From Verticillium longisporum (taxonomy: Eukaryota > Ascomycota > Sordariomycetes > Glomerellales > Plectosphaerellaceae), in assembly GCA_019188255.1 (NCBI GenBank), contig JAETXT010000011.1:2294001-2358000 (forward strand): a DNA stretch of 64,000 nt, written 5' to 3'. Positions within the stretch are counted from its first letter, which is position 1, and each line of letters starts with the position of its first letter. The translations under genes and the position numbers were made by a program. This document shows positions 1-11,106 of the stretch, piece by piece. Under the pieces are notes generated by a model. The model was not told the origin of the DNA. It saw nothing but the letters and a program-made list of their open reading frames with translations, and did no database searches.

Positions 1-618
1 GCAAGCAGCAGGGGGATGACGTCGAGGGGTATATGTTGCGTGATGGTCCAGGGTTGCCTGCTGAGCAGCGTCAAAGCTCAGGAACCAGGTCGAGCGGCAC
101 AAAGAAAAAGGGTATCGAAAGAGGAGTGTGCTTTTGAGGTGTCTTGGTTGGGTAGGCGAACACGGCCGTCGGAGTAGACACGATACTTGAGCTTAAAAGG
201 CTGTTGTTGGTGGGGAGGTTGCACGGGCCAATGTCCCCCCAAGTGGAGGAAAATAAAACTGGATGTTAGGCTGTTGCTGGCGGGGCAGCCGGCCAAAGCC
301 AGGTCAACGGGTGCCTGTAGGTGTGTGTGCCTGTGGCTGGAGGGGGAGGCCGCCACAGCTCTAGCGCGGGGTAGTAGGGAAGATAGTCCAGCCGAGACCC
401 GCTCACCTCGGTGAACCTGAACTGGGCGCATTGGGGGGATTTCAACGTTTTCCAGCTCCAAGCTGGCAGTTGGTTGTATCCTACGATAACGCGACCCACG
501 AACCCCAAGACGAATACCGCCCCCCCACGTTCTCCGGCGAAGTTTCACCCGATCGAGCCGCGATTGCACTTTGGATCGCAACGAACAGTTTCTCCCCATC
601 AGACTTCAGCACATCAAG
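1..618. other. Left-edge intergenic DNA upstream of SME1
   Basis: No protein family could be recognised on either strand. The open frames here are short or have low-complexity translations. The last part (about 480-618) should hold the promoter and 5' leader of the SmE gene that starts at 619. Any neighbouring gene to the left lies outside the window. Confidence 0.5.
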
Positions 619-1007
619 ATGACCGGTCGCGGAGGCGGTGGTGGTCGCAGGGTGCTCCTACCCCCCATCAACTTCATCTTCAAGCTCCTGCAGCAGCAAG
701 CCACGGTGCAGGTGTGGCTGTATGAGCAGCTTTCAATCCGGATTGAGGGCAAGATTAGGGTAAACACGCATACGATATCTTTTGGGAGCGGAGCAGAGGC
801 TGACGCGCCGCACAGGGCTTTGACGAGTTCATGAACCTCGTCATCGATAACGCTGTCGAGGTCAAGCAGATTACGAAGACAAACAAGGAGGAGACTAGGC
901 GCTCACTGGGTAAGATTGGAGGCACATCTTGCTTGGTATGGGACTAACAGCCTGTAGGACAAATTCTCCTGAAGGGCGACAATGTGTCGTTGATCCAAAG
1001 CTTGTAG
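619..1007 (+). CDS. SME1: Small nuclear ribonucleoprotein SmE
   Basis: One of the seven Sm proteins that form the ring on U1, U2, U4 and U5 snRNAs; it acts in pre-mRNA splicing in the nucleus. Exons are 619-759, 816-909 and 958-1007, joining in phase 0 and phase 1, giving 94 residues, the usual SmE size. The Sm1 part reads QLSIRIEGKI followed by GFDEFMNLVIDNAVE, and the Sm2 part ends in ILLKGDNVSLIQ. The second intron has a CTAAC branch site just before its CTGTAG acceptor. The glycine/arginine-rich start (MTGRGGGGGRR) is typical of fungal SmE. The gene is tail-to-tail with the folate gene, 112 bases away. Family assignment is firm; the first intron's ends were chosen because they restore the conserved R-G-F-D-E stretch. 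Confidence 0.95.
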
Positions 1008-1119
1008 CGGCGCACCAAATATGAAGATCGAACTATAGGCGGTTACCACGCGAAACGACCAGATCACGAGATGCCAACGGCGGCGCTTTAGAAAAAAATG
1101 ATACCATGTTTAAGATTCA

Positions 1120-1932
1120 TCATCGTCGGTGGAGTATTGATGTGTCTGGGCTGTCAGATGAGGTTTTGATCTCGCCATTGCCGAGAACCAGTCCATGGAG
1201 ATTCTTGTCGTACTGCCCAACAGGGACCGGGCCGCCGGAATGAGGAGAGACAAATTGCTCAGAGAGGGCCAGGCCGTAGAGCTGAACAGCATGAGGCTGC
1301 CCGCTTCTGAGAAGTGCCGTTTTGGCCCAGTAACGCTGTAAAAAGAAGTCATAGAAGCCACGTCCATGACCTAGCCTTCTTATCTGGCTAGTCTCGGAAT
1401 CAAGGTCAAAGGCCACACCAGGCATCAGAATCATGTCCAATGTCGTTGACTCAGACTGGTGAGCATCTGGTCCTCCTAAAATCCTTTGCCTGTCTTTGAT
1501 CGTGGTCGGATCGATGCTGGGGATGCCCCATTTGTCTGGCTGCATCGATTCGTAATCCTGGAGATCACGAAGTCGCACCATATCCATAACCCTTGACGGA
1601 GCGTCATTCTCGCCAAGCGGTGATTTGTGAAGATATGGTATAAACACTTGTTTCCCGGACGAGAGAGCATGGCGCACGATGGCATCAGTCTGTATCTCGC
1701 CAGAGGGCATGGACAGGAAAATGCTGACGCGTTCAGCATTGAGATAAGGGCTGAATGTCTTGAGAGATTCGAAAACACTGCGACCTGGTACAGTCAGAAT
1801 ACCGCTTGTATATCAATTCATGCAGGGTAGGTGCAGACTTTGTAAGGAAACGGATTCTTGTGTAATGTCTGCAAGCTTCGACTTCATGAGAGTTCGAAGT
1901 TGCTTCTTTGCAACAGACAAAGAAGAGCTCAT
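1120..1932 (-). CDS. FAU1: 5-formyltetrahydrofolate cyclo-ligase
   Basis: Converts 5-formyl-THF to 5,10-methenyl-THF with ATP and so returns stored folate to one-carbon metabolism. Reading down the minus strand, exons are 1932-1839 and 1784-1120 (252 residues). The N-terminal basic segment (SVAKKQLRTLMKSKL) and the IFLSMPSGEIQT and QVFIPYLHKS segments match the family. The ATP-site loop appears as GHGRGFYDFFLQRY near residue 170. The 54-nt intron has a weak donor (GTCTGC), but no other pair of sites keeps the frame; it contains CTGAC before CCAG. The start at 1932 was chosen because it gives the usual N-terminal helix. FAU1 is the yeast symbol, used by homology. Confidence 0.92.
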
Positions 1933-3481
1933 TGCGCCGGCTCGAGCACGCGGCGACGCAGTCAAATAGTACCAGACTAACGGTGACTCAAGAAATGTCC
2001 GAGCAAGATGCAGTATACACACCCGTTGTGCTAGAGACGTCTTCCAGATGGCGATGTCTGTCGTAAGAGTTGCTCGATTTTGGTGGCACTTGGAGTAGTG
2101 AGTCCTCGATGCAGATCTCTACTGGGGCCCAACAAGTGCCCCACATGTTCACTCTCACCTCGGTCAAGGAGAAGGTAGGTACCGTTGTCACGAGACGGGC
2201 CACAAAGGCGGATCAGCAGCGTCAGATTCAGAGCCTCAGAGCCTCAATAGCAATGCCACATCTCGGTGGTTCTTCGCGCAGGGCCGACCGAAATACTGGC
2301 AGACATAGGTTTTGGCACGTATCCTCACACAATTATGATCGACTTCAGTCACATCCATCGAGTTCAAGACCCTTGGGCAGGGGCAATCGAATAGAAGACG
2401 ACAAGACGAACCCTCCGGTGCACAGGGGACTCTCACGCGTGTGAGCGGCCTACGATTAGTAGACATGCAGGACAACCAATGCAGCGAAGCGCATGACGAG
2501 ATTGTTGGTTCGTGTATCCTCAGCCCGCATCAACCACTAGACGAATGGAGGCGCATGCGGGCAATTTGCCAAGGCCATGGCATCCCACTCGAGGCTGACA
2601 TCGTGACATTACCGCGGCCTGGATCGGGTTAGGGGATGTCGAAAGGGGCGTTCGGGTTTCCTGGAGAGGTGCGCTCATGTGATTATGATAGAGTCGGGTA
2701 GGGCATGGAGACAAAACAGCTAGCTATTCCCCCAGCTTTTACGTGTTCGGATGGAGGCACGATTAGAGTAAGTGCGCTCCGTGAGGCGCGGTCGGAGAAG
2801 TCTTGGTACTGACGGGCCTATGAGATGACCTGCATTTGTTCCTCTAGGGGGACGAGGGGACGACTTTTTGGCGATGTGCAGTGACGGGCAGCCCCTTGAC
2901 CCCTTGTTGGCCCGCTCCCCCAATCTTCACATGGGCATGGAATATGGGAACGTACAGGGATGGAAGGGGGAGTTGGCCGACAGGACGCATCCGAGATGAG
3001 CCTAGGCCATGTCGTTCTAAGAAGGACTAAGGATGCATGTAATTACATTCCAGGATTCTTGTTCTCGATGAGCACTTTTCCCATGTGAAGTGTTGTTTTG
3101 AGACGCAGACCCTCATCGAGCGGCCGAGATACCCTCGACTGGATACACGCGTTGTTTGGCTTAGTCGTCCCAACAGACATGGAGCGCCAGCTCAACTCAA
3201 TTGCGCCATGCCTCAAGGAGGGGGATCAGCTGGCCAGGCGCTGTTGGGAACGATGGGTATGGCGCTCACATCAAACAATGACACCGATACTTGCATGTCG
3301 CGCCCCCCCGGATTGGCGCCTTCATGCCCAGGACGCCAAAACCAATAGAGTTACAGTGCCAAGAGACTGGATGAAATGCGACCAGCCAAGCCATCCAACG
3401 GTGAGGGAGGAGTCGCAGCAGTAGTAATAGGAGGAGGAGGGAGGCCAGGCCAGGCGGGCTGTACAGCAGCATCAGATGTCT

Positions 3482-3502
3482 GGGGTCTGGGGAAGGGAGG
3501 GG
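3482..3502 (+). other. G-quadruplex-type motif
   Basis: Four G runs of three to four bases with loops of one to three bases (GGGG-TCT-GGGG-AA-GGG-A-GGGG). This fits the standard intramolecular G4 pattern. It lies about 850 bases upstream of the acyl-CoA synthetase start. Formation or function is not shown by sequence alone. Confidence 0.6.
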
Positions 3503-3844
3503 ATAGATGTTGAATTGCCTCTGTGATGGCAAGATTACCAACCTTGTGGGCAAAAAGTCCGATTTCGATGATGCTCTGTCTTCGGCATCGGCACCAGGCA
3601 GATATCAGATTTTAGCATCACGTGTAAGAGCTGCCGATGACGAAGCTAATGGCTTTCGTCGGATGTGCTGGAAAGCCATTCAGCAAGTAAGCACCCCGTC
3701 AAGAGCCAACACGTACGCCGAAGCCCAGCAGTGCATCCACTGAAACCTGGGCGACCATAAGCCGTTGGCTCACCTCAGGTGGGGCACGGCTACCCCCCTC
3801 CTGCTTCTTCCCCCCCCTGTCCACTGTCTAGAGCCCTGGTGCAG

Positions 3845-3885
3845 CCCCCCAAACCAAGCCCCCCCAGGCCCCCTCCAAGCCCCCC
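3845..3885. other. C-run cluster in the acyl-CoA synthetase promoter
   Basis: Four C runs of about five to seven bases sit within 41 bases, so the opposite strand could form a G4. It lies about 450 bases upstream of the start codon at 4339. Long C runs also exist at 3793-3825. Confidence 0.5.
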
Positions 3886-4338
3886 TAAAAAGCGCGAGCT
3901 AACCTACAACCTGCAAGCTTAGACCACGCGCCTGCTCGAGCTCTCCTGGTCAGCGTCACTTGAGGTCTGGGCTGGCGTTGTCTCTGCCTCCCGCCTCCAG
4001 CTTCTTCTGCCGCCCTCTTCCGTGCGCCCCAACCCCAGCTCCACCGGAAAGCCAAGAGGACGCCCAAGATCACAGTCCCTTGCTCTCCTCAAATAAACCT
4101 CTTTGCCCTGTCCCGCCGCCTCGAACCCATTGACCCTCCTTCTTCTCTCTTGCTCCCCACTACCTTCGCCCTCGACCGGCGCAACCTCCTGTTCACGCGT
4201 TTTGCACACGCCCTCCTGTCGACTACCTCAGGACCTTTGACATCCACTCTGGCCCTGCTGGCTTTCTCCTTCTCTTCTCTTTTTTGATACCCCTGCAACG
4301 CGCAAGTGTTCCAGACACCTCCAGCTACATCCGCCATC

Positions 4339-6594
4339 ATGACTGGCTCGAGCTCCAAGTCCAAGTCGCACATTGTTGCGAGGATGCAGGCCAAGGGCCC
4401 CTTCTCAGTGCCGGGCCCTGGCGCTGAGAAGGTGGACGGCGAGACGATCCCCGCCGACACCCCAAGGCCGTGCCTGAACTTCTCACCAAGCCCGGCGGCA
4501 CCGTCGACACCATCTACGAGCTTGTCAAGCAGAGCGCCGCCAAGTTCGGCAATGCCCGGTGTATCGGGTCTCGCAAGCTCGTCGACACGCACATCGACAC
4601 CAAGATGGTCAAGAAGATTGTCGACGGCGAGGAGCGCGAGGTTGAGAAGAAGTGGACCTACTTCGAGCTCAGCCCATACACCTACATTTCGTACACCGAG
4701 TACGAGGCCCTCACCCTCCAGGTCGGCTCTGGTCTGCGCAAGCTCGGTCTCGTCAAGGGCGACCGCGTCCATCTCTTCGCTGCGACGAGCGCGCACTGGC
4801 TCGCCATGTCCCATGGCGCCGCTTCCCAGTCCCTGCCCATCGTCACTGCGTACGACACGCTCGGCGAGGAGGGTCTGAGGTACTCCATGATGGCCACCAA
4901 CGCGAAAGCCATCTTCCTCGACCCTCACCTGCTCCCGACCCTGAACAATGTCCTGCACGAGGCCAAGGATGTTCAGCACATTATCTGGAACAGCCAGAAC
5001 ACGTTGAACGAGGGCCACGTGAGCCAGCTCAAAGCTGCGCACCCTCACGTCAACATTGTGAGCTTCGAGGAGCTTCGCCAGCTCGGCGAGGACAACGTGG
5101 CTGAGCCTGTCCCTCCTACCACCGAGGACCTCTGCTGCATCATGTACACCTCCGGCTCCACCGGCACCCCCAAGGGTGTTCCCCTGCTCCACCGCCAGGT
5201 CTGCGCTGCTAGTAAGTGTGCCTCCATGCTCTCAAAGTCGACATGCTAGCTAACATGATGGTTTCTAGTTGCTGGTGTTTCTGTGGTCGTAGGCCCTCAC
5301 ATTGGGCCTGGGGACGGTCTCCTGACCTATCTCCCTCTGGCGCATATTCTGGAGTACGTGTTCGAGAACGGTGCCCTCTTCTGGGGTGCTGTTCTGGGTT
5401 ACGGTAACCCCAAGACCCTGTCCGACAACTCTGTTCGCAACTGCTCCGGTGACATCCGCGAGTTCAAGCCCTCTATCATGGTCGGCGTTCCCGCTGTCTG
5501 GGAGACGGTCAAGAAGGGCATCATCAACAAGGTCAACGCTGGAAGCCCGGTTGTCAAGTCTCTCTTCTGGAACTCTCTGTCCCTGAAGGCGAGCCTCCTT
5601 GCATCCGGTCTTCCCGGCACCGGTGTTCTCGACTCGGTGGTCTTCAAGAAGCTCAAGGAGGCCACCGGCGGACGCCTGAAGCTCTGCATGTCCGGTGGTG
5701 GCCCGATCGCCAAGGAGACCCAGCACTTCATCTCCATGGCCATTGCGCCCATGATTATCGGATATGGTCTCACCGAGACCACGGCCATGGGCTGCCTGAT
5801 GAACCCTCTCGAATGGAACACCAACAACATGGGCGCCATGCCTGCGAGCATTGAGATCAAGCTCGTCGACTTCGCCGATGCGGGTTACTTCGCCACCAAC
5901 AAGCCCAACCCCCAGGGTGAGATCTGGATCCGCGGCCCCTCGGTCCTCAAGGAGTACTATGACAACCCCAAGGAGACGGCTGAGGCCATCACTCCGGACG
6001 GCTGGTTCAAGACGGGTGACATCGGCGAGTTTGACAGCCAGGGCCACCTGAAGCTTATCGACCGCAAGAAGAACCTGGTCAAGACGCTCAACGGCGAGTA
6101 CATTGCTCTCGAGAAGCTGGAGTCCATCTACCGCGCCTCCTCGGTCGTCCAGAACATTTGCATCTACGCCGAGCCCACCAAGGCCAAGCCCATTGCCATC
6201 ATCGTGCCCGCTGAGCCCGCCCTGATCCAGCTGGCCCAGTCCATCGGTGTCCAGGGCAACTCGCTTGAGGAGCTCGTCGGCGACAAGAAGCTCAGCGCGG
6301 CTGTCCTGCGCGAGCTGCAGAACGCCGGACGCACAGGCGGTCTGTCCGGTATCGAGATTGTCGAGGGTGTCGTCCTGTCCGACGAGGAATGGACACCCCA
6401 GAACGTAAGTTTAAACCCCTCCGTCTCCTAAATCTCACCCGAGCACAAAGTCTTTTTTATTTTCCATGATTTAAATTTGCAAAATTCTAACTGTCATTCA
6501 GGGTTACACCACGGCCGCCCAGAAGCTCCAGCGCAAGAAGATCCTCGACAAGTTCAAGTCCCAGGTCGCCCAGGCCTACGGCTCGACGAGCTAG
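4339..6594 (+). CDS. FAA1: Long-chain fatty acid-CoA ligase, Faa1/Faa4 type, with an apparent frameshift
   Basis: Activates long-chain fatty acids to acyl-CoA for lipid synthesis and beta-oxidation. Exons are 4339-5211, 5269-6404 and 6502-6594, joined in phase 1 and phase 0. The AMP-binding signature YTSGSTGTPKG is near residue 269. GYGLTE, GWFKTGDIG and DRKKNLVKTLNGEYIALEKL follow in the right order. The N-terminus (MTGSSSKSKSHIVARMQAKG, then VPGPGAEKVDGETIP) is in one frame; from about 4453 onward the family match is in another. The break falls at the C run 4449-4452, where five Cs instead of four would give the conserved IPRRHPKA and a 700-residue protein, the usual length. No GT donor is present to explain it by splicing. 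Start at 4339 is supported by the family N-terminus; a start at 4470 would lose it. Family certain; intactness not. Confidence 0.9.
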
Positions 6595-7560
6595 ACGAAC
6601 TCTGCGAACGTGTTCCAATCCTTGGATACTCGGAAGCGAAAGACAGCTGAGTCAGGAGATGGAACAAGACGAGGAGACGTCAGGAGAGCGGGTGTGTGTG
6701 AGAGAGAAACATGCTTTGGAAGGGGGAGGGCTGAATGAGGGAGCGACTTGTTCTTCAGTTTTGATATCCCAGGAGTATGGTCTGCCTGGCTTTTATTGTA
6801 CGCGATCTTGGGGCTCGATTCGTCGAGTTTTGTATGTGTGCACGATATGTTCACCTTTTGTCTGCAGTAGTGTATGTAGTCGTATCCCAGTTTTTGCAAG
6901 CACGTTCCTGTCTGCGCCGTTGTTCTTTTCTCCTGTTTCCCTTCCTGTCGGCAATGTTACATTCAGGGCTACGGGGCGATCGGCACCATCCGGATGTGCC
7001 GGGCGTTGGGAGCAGAGCCATCCGCGCCATGCGACACCGACAAGCCGCTGGTCCTGCTTTACCTGACACCAAGGCTTGAAAGCTTCCGGTCGACTGCTGA
7101 CCCAAAAGGTGCTAGAGATGCCGATGACAACGGGCGGTACACGGTTCGTGGATTGGAAATGTATGTTCTCTCATAACGCAGTAAAAGCTCTCAAAGTCGT
7201 TCGTCTTCCCTGCCCTGGCCTAATCATGGGTGCCGTCGGTCAGCTTGCGCCCGCCAACTTCATCTTCGTTCACCCCATGCTCCCCTCGATCATACGCTCC
7301 ATTGATCCAGTCATGAACACTGCAGCCCTGTCCTGGCCTGAAACCGCCCATCGTGCCGTGCTACGTAGCCGCCTGCTGCATGCGAAATAAAGCTCCCCCT
7401 TCCTGTGGCAAGGTTCCGGTTTATAGTTTCTTTGTCATTATGCGCTCTCGCTCCCGATGTCATTGTGTCCCAACTTCTCTCTCGCCGTCTGCTTCAAATC
7501 TCTGGAGCGACAAAAGGCGTCGTTGTAGAAGGGACGGTCGAGCCGTCGTCGTTCTCCCTC
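6595..7560. other. Convergent intergenic region between FAA1 and NCS1
   Basis: Holds the 3' ends of two genes that face each other. No coding family recognised; open frames on the plus strand are short and cysteine-rich by chance composition. Confidence 0.5.
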
Positions 7561-8651
7561 TTAGACAAGGCCATCGTAGAGGGAAAGGGCGGACACGATC
7601 GTCTCATCACGTTTGCTGCCCTCCTTGAATTCCTCCATGTCAAGGCTGCCGTTCTCGTCCTTGTCCATCATGCGGAAAATCTTGCGCACGCGCTTTTCGG
7701 GGGTATCTTCGTCTTCGGGGAGCTTCACCATGGAGCCGACCTTGAAATCTGCTGTCAGCACACCATGTTCCTCATGGAGGGGGTAGGGGGTCTGGCAAAA
7801 CAGGGGGTCTGGCAAAGTTACGCACCATCTTGTAGATGGCTTCGACAATTTGCAGCATCTCGTCGTAGCTGATCTTGCCGTCGCCGTCTATGTCGTAGAG
7901 CTGGAAGGCCCAGTCCAGCTTGTCCTCCATCTTGCCACGGCTCGTAACGCTCAGAGCGCAGATGAACTCTTTGAAGTCGATAGTACCAGATTTGTCGCTG
8001 TCGAAGACATTGAATACATAGTCGGCAAACGAGCTCGGATCGCCAAACGGGAAGAACTGGCGGTAGATCTTTTGAAACTCCTCCTTGGTGAGCGTTCCCG
8101 AGGGGCAGTCCTTGAGAAATCCTGCGAGGAGTCGAACATTAGCCGACTGCTGGACGCCATGTGCGGGGGAGGGAGGCTGTTAGACGATCGCTGTGGCGCG
8201 CGGGGGAGGCTCGAAGATTCGAGGCCGTTGATGCGTAACGATGTAGGAGGGAGGGTTATTTTGGATGGGCATACCCTTGTACCACTGTTGCAACTCCTTC
8301 TTATCGAAATGAGTCGACTTTTGCAACTCAGAGAGCTGCTCTTGCGAGAGCTTTGACTGTCTAATGATCGGCAGAGCGTCGCGGTCAGCAGATGCGCATG
8401 GTTCAAATGGGGTGTGTGAACCCCCTTCACCAGACTCATGACGTAGGCAAGGCAGCAGATAGACGGAGGCGCAGGGGAGCTAAGGTAGGGATTCAATGCC
8501 GAGGCGACCCATGGAGAAATGAACAATCAAAAGAACACATAGGTACATGGGCGATTGTTTGACGGTGTTGCGCAGAACGTCCTGAAGCCGACGGGCATGT
8601 GTAGGAAAGGGGGGCGTGAGACAGCGCGAGGATTCCTTACGATTTGCCCAT
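7561..8651 (-). CDS. NCS1: Neuronal calcium sensor 1 / frequenin-like EF-hand protein
   Basis: Calcium sensor of the NCS family; yeast Frq1 activates the phosphatidylinositol 4-kinase Pik1 at the Golgi. Reading down the minus strand, exons are 8651-8641, 8360-8275, 8121-7826 and 7740-7561, giving exactly 190 residues, the family length. The first exon codes only MGKS with part of the fourth codon; Gly2 is the expected N-myristoylation site. Family segments include [37 protein letters not shown] (EF2), [14 protein letters not shown] (EF3) and [15 protein letters not shown] (EF4). The first EF hand carries the usual Cys-Pro and is inactive in the family. The 280-nt first intron is long for this window. 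The sequence is nearly identical to textbook NCS-1 over most of its length. Confidence 0.96.
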
Positions 8652-10188
8652 GGTTTGCGATGGCGGGGTAGAAATCAAGTTCTCTCGAGAGGGTGGGGGA
8701 GGATGTGCGTGCGGTACTGGGGAGATGAGGGATCCGCTGAGTGGAGGTTTTGGGGCGTCGTATGTCGTCGCGACGGCCGTTAAGGCGTGGTGGTTGTAGG
8801 TTGGGCGACGGCTTGGAGAGGCCGGAGGAGCAAGAAGGATCGCGGGATGGCTGCCCTCGAACGGTCGAGGCGACGGCGTCGGCGGATGGGAGTCGGGGTG
8901 ACTTGGCGGCAGCAGCACTGGTACCAAGGAAACAAGGTACAGAGGTCAGGGTCGTCAAATAAGGTGGCGGAGGGGTCAAATCGCAGGTATCCTCTCCGAG
9001 GGTTGTCGTGCTTGGGAGAAACAGAGGCTTTGGGGGAACAGCGTCGATTGAGGTGAAGGTGGAATCAGGTGTGCAAGGTGATGGAAAATGACAGCAGGCA
9101 AGGCAATGCAGGTTCCAGCCTGGGTCCCTCTCGGGTTTGGTTGGTAACGGCGGTCCCGTCAAAAAGTTGAGGCAAGGCAAGGGAAGGCCGGAAGGTGCGC
9201 GTGACGAGACAAGGCGGGACTGGTGCTGGTGCTGGAGCTGGTGCTGGTCGTACTGAAGAGGAAGGGGAGGAGGAGGGGCGAGGGAGGGGGGGGGGGGTTA
9301 CCTTGGGTGTTAGTGCAGGGGCCCAGACCCCCGCCCACGCCGGCTGCTTGGAGGGCAATGGAAGCACCCGATGGCACTCCCTGACTGCACACTGCAACGG
9401 CAACCAGCCCACTATAATTACAGCGTCCCTGTCCCCTGGGTCCCCAACGAACAAGGGGGGCGCTAACGGGTTTCGACTAGAACCAAGGCTCGGGACCTGA
9501 TGCAGTCGAACCGCACCTCGCGCAAGTGCGTGCCCAATGATGACCAACAAGGTACGTATCCATTGACTTGAGGAACGGTTCTTGCGACGTACGAGACGAG
9601 CAATGCGGATACGAAGTACCATGGAATCCGAGAGAACCAAGCGAAAGCCTCACTGCTCACTGGCAACCACTCGGTGCTCGTGGAAGCACAGCAATGGAGG
9701 AAGTAGCTCGAACAGGCACCCAAGCTGCACTCCCATGTTCAGAGAGCCAATCTTGTGTGGTGCGCATGCACCTGTCTGGACCAGGCTGCCTGCGTCGTGA
9801 AACGCTCACATCCTCATCACCCTGATCACTCCCATCTCGCCAATCACCGCGTCCCACGCCAACGCATCACACATCACCGACCATCTCAGCTCTTCGACAA
9901 GGTCGTGCCCGGGGACTCATGTCATTCGTCCAAACGTCTGTTGAGCGACTCGTCACTATTGGATGCCTCGCCGACCTTCCATGCTTGATGACATACATAG
10001 GCCAGGCCTGGACTCTTCTTGACTCGGGGGGGGGGGGTCGTCTGGCACCTTCGCAATCGTCGGCCTCGGTTTGAAACTGGAATGCCCCAATCTATGAACG
10101 CCCGCTTAGTTGCATGCCAGCTTGCTGCCAGAACTCCACCCGACCTGTTCCTTGCTTCGCCAGTGTCGCATCACCAGCCGTCCATCGC
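8652..10188. other. Intergenic region, 1.5 kb, with simple repeats and long G runs
   Basis: No gene recognised. It contains a CTGGTG-type trinucleotide stretch (about 9219-9248), a G-rich block (about 9255-9298) ending in a run of more than ten Gs, and another long G run near 10027-10037. Long minus-strand open frames here are rich in proline and serine and look compositional. The left end should hold the NCS1 promoter, since that gene starts at 8651 and reads leftward. Confidence 0.5.
9219..9298. repeat. GGTGCT-type repeat followed by a poly-G block
   Basis: Imperfect repeats of GGTGCT/GGAGCT are followed by GGGGAGGAGGAGGGG and then an uninterrupted G run. The block has many G runs of three or more and short loops, so it could form a G4; runs this long are also prone to sequencing errors. 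Confidence 0.6.
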
Positions 10189-11106
10189 TCATACGAAGGG
10201 CAACTCCCGTCGCTTCCTATTCGCGTCGCACGCCGAGAATCGCCACCATTGCTTGTTCGTCGGTATGAACCACCACGTTACGATCAACATGAAGAACCAA
10301 GGCAGCGGAGGCCAGCTTGCGGAAAACCCATTCTCAAATCCCTTCTCGTGATTCGTGAAGATGAGGGGGACAACGGTTGTCTGTTCATGACATTAGCGCG
10401 CCGGCACGAGGAAGCAGACGCGAGTCCAAGACGACGGCTTACCGCGTGCTCTGGGTCCTTGGTCGCCTTCAAGATCTCATCCATTGTCTTCTTGTACCAC
10501 ACACCCCACTCGGCCTTGTCCGCGTGTTCCTCATGCAACTTCACCAGCGTATCGATTTCATCTGTGAGATGTTGGTGCAGCACGTCGGCGAAAGAGTCAA
10601 TGATCTGCTTGAACTTGAGGCCGTCATACTTCTCCTCCCCAGCGCTGACTCTTTCGAGATACGTCTTGTATGATTCCATGCCATCGTGGAATGCCTCGTG
10701 CTGTGCCACGTTGGCCTCCATCAACCCAGGCACGCCCGCCATCCTCTCAATGTCAGGGAAAATCATCGTCTCCTCGGTATGGTGGTGATGCGTCACGCCC
10801 TTGTGCCAGAGGCTGGCATACTGGACAAAGTCGTCGATGTCCTGCTGGGTGCCTCTGACGCCCACGTTGATGCACTGGAGGTAGATCGAGTTGATGATGC
10901 GCAGCAAGATATTGTGAACGATGATCATCTCCATAGCCATCTCCTTGGCGCCTTGGGCTTTCTCTCCATCCTGTTCACAGGGTTGAACCTGTTAGTATTC
11001 TGTCATTCTCTTCCGGCCACCGTCACAGACGCACCTTGAGCTTGAGCTTTGCATTGCTGACGAGCGGGAAAGGGCCATCTGCCCATGGTTTCTGGCTCGT
11101 CACCAT
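10189..11106 (-). CDS. Hemerythrin HHE-domain protein with C-terminal membrane segment
   Basis: Reading down the minus strand, exons are 11106-11035, 10970-10443 and 10380-10189, all joined in phase 0, giving 263 residues. The HHE fold is seen as a four-helix set of His/Glu residues: HN in helix 1, GVTHHHHTEETMIFP in helix 2, QHEAFHDG in helix 3 and LHQHLTDEIDTL in helix 4. Such proteins bind a di-iron or single-metal centre; fungal members are mostly uncharacterised. The last exon codes a hydrophobic stretch with many Trp/Phe (PPLPWFFMLIVTWWFIP, residues about 220-240) and a basic tail, suggesting a tail-anchored membrane protein. The start at 11106 gives the KPWADGPFPL segment typical of fungal homologues. 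Substrate unknown. Confidence 0.88.

Larger units (their letters stand above)
1933..4338. other. Intergenic region, 2.4 kb, upstream of acyl-CoA synthetase
   Basis: No gene recognised. Several 60-125 codon open frames (around 2070-2632 and 3098-3424, plus strand) have no family motif I know and lack convincing splice partners. The right half changes character: a G-run cluster near 3482-3502, long C runs at 3845-3885, then a pyrimidine-rich stretch (about 4080-4330) that looks like the promoter and leader of the next gene. A small orphan gene cannot be excluded. Confidence 0.45.

Noticed and set aside
78..599. 173-codon minus-strand frame at the left edge
   Set aside because: Low-complexity translation, no motif, and it overlaps the SmE promoter.
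2070..2632. Possible gene from plus-strand frames between the folate gene and FAA1
   Set aside because: No family similarity I can name and no consistent splice sites joining the frames.
4440..4500. An intron that would repair the acyl-CoA synthetase frame
   Set aside because: No usable GT donor exists before the break, and the family sequence is continuous across it.
4089..5192. 367-codon minus-strand open frame across the acyl-CoA synthetase
   Set aside because: Shadow of the real gene; valine/glycine/glutamate-rich translation is the usual reverse image of GC-biased codons.
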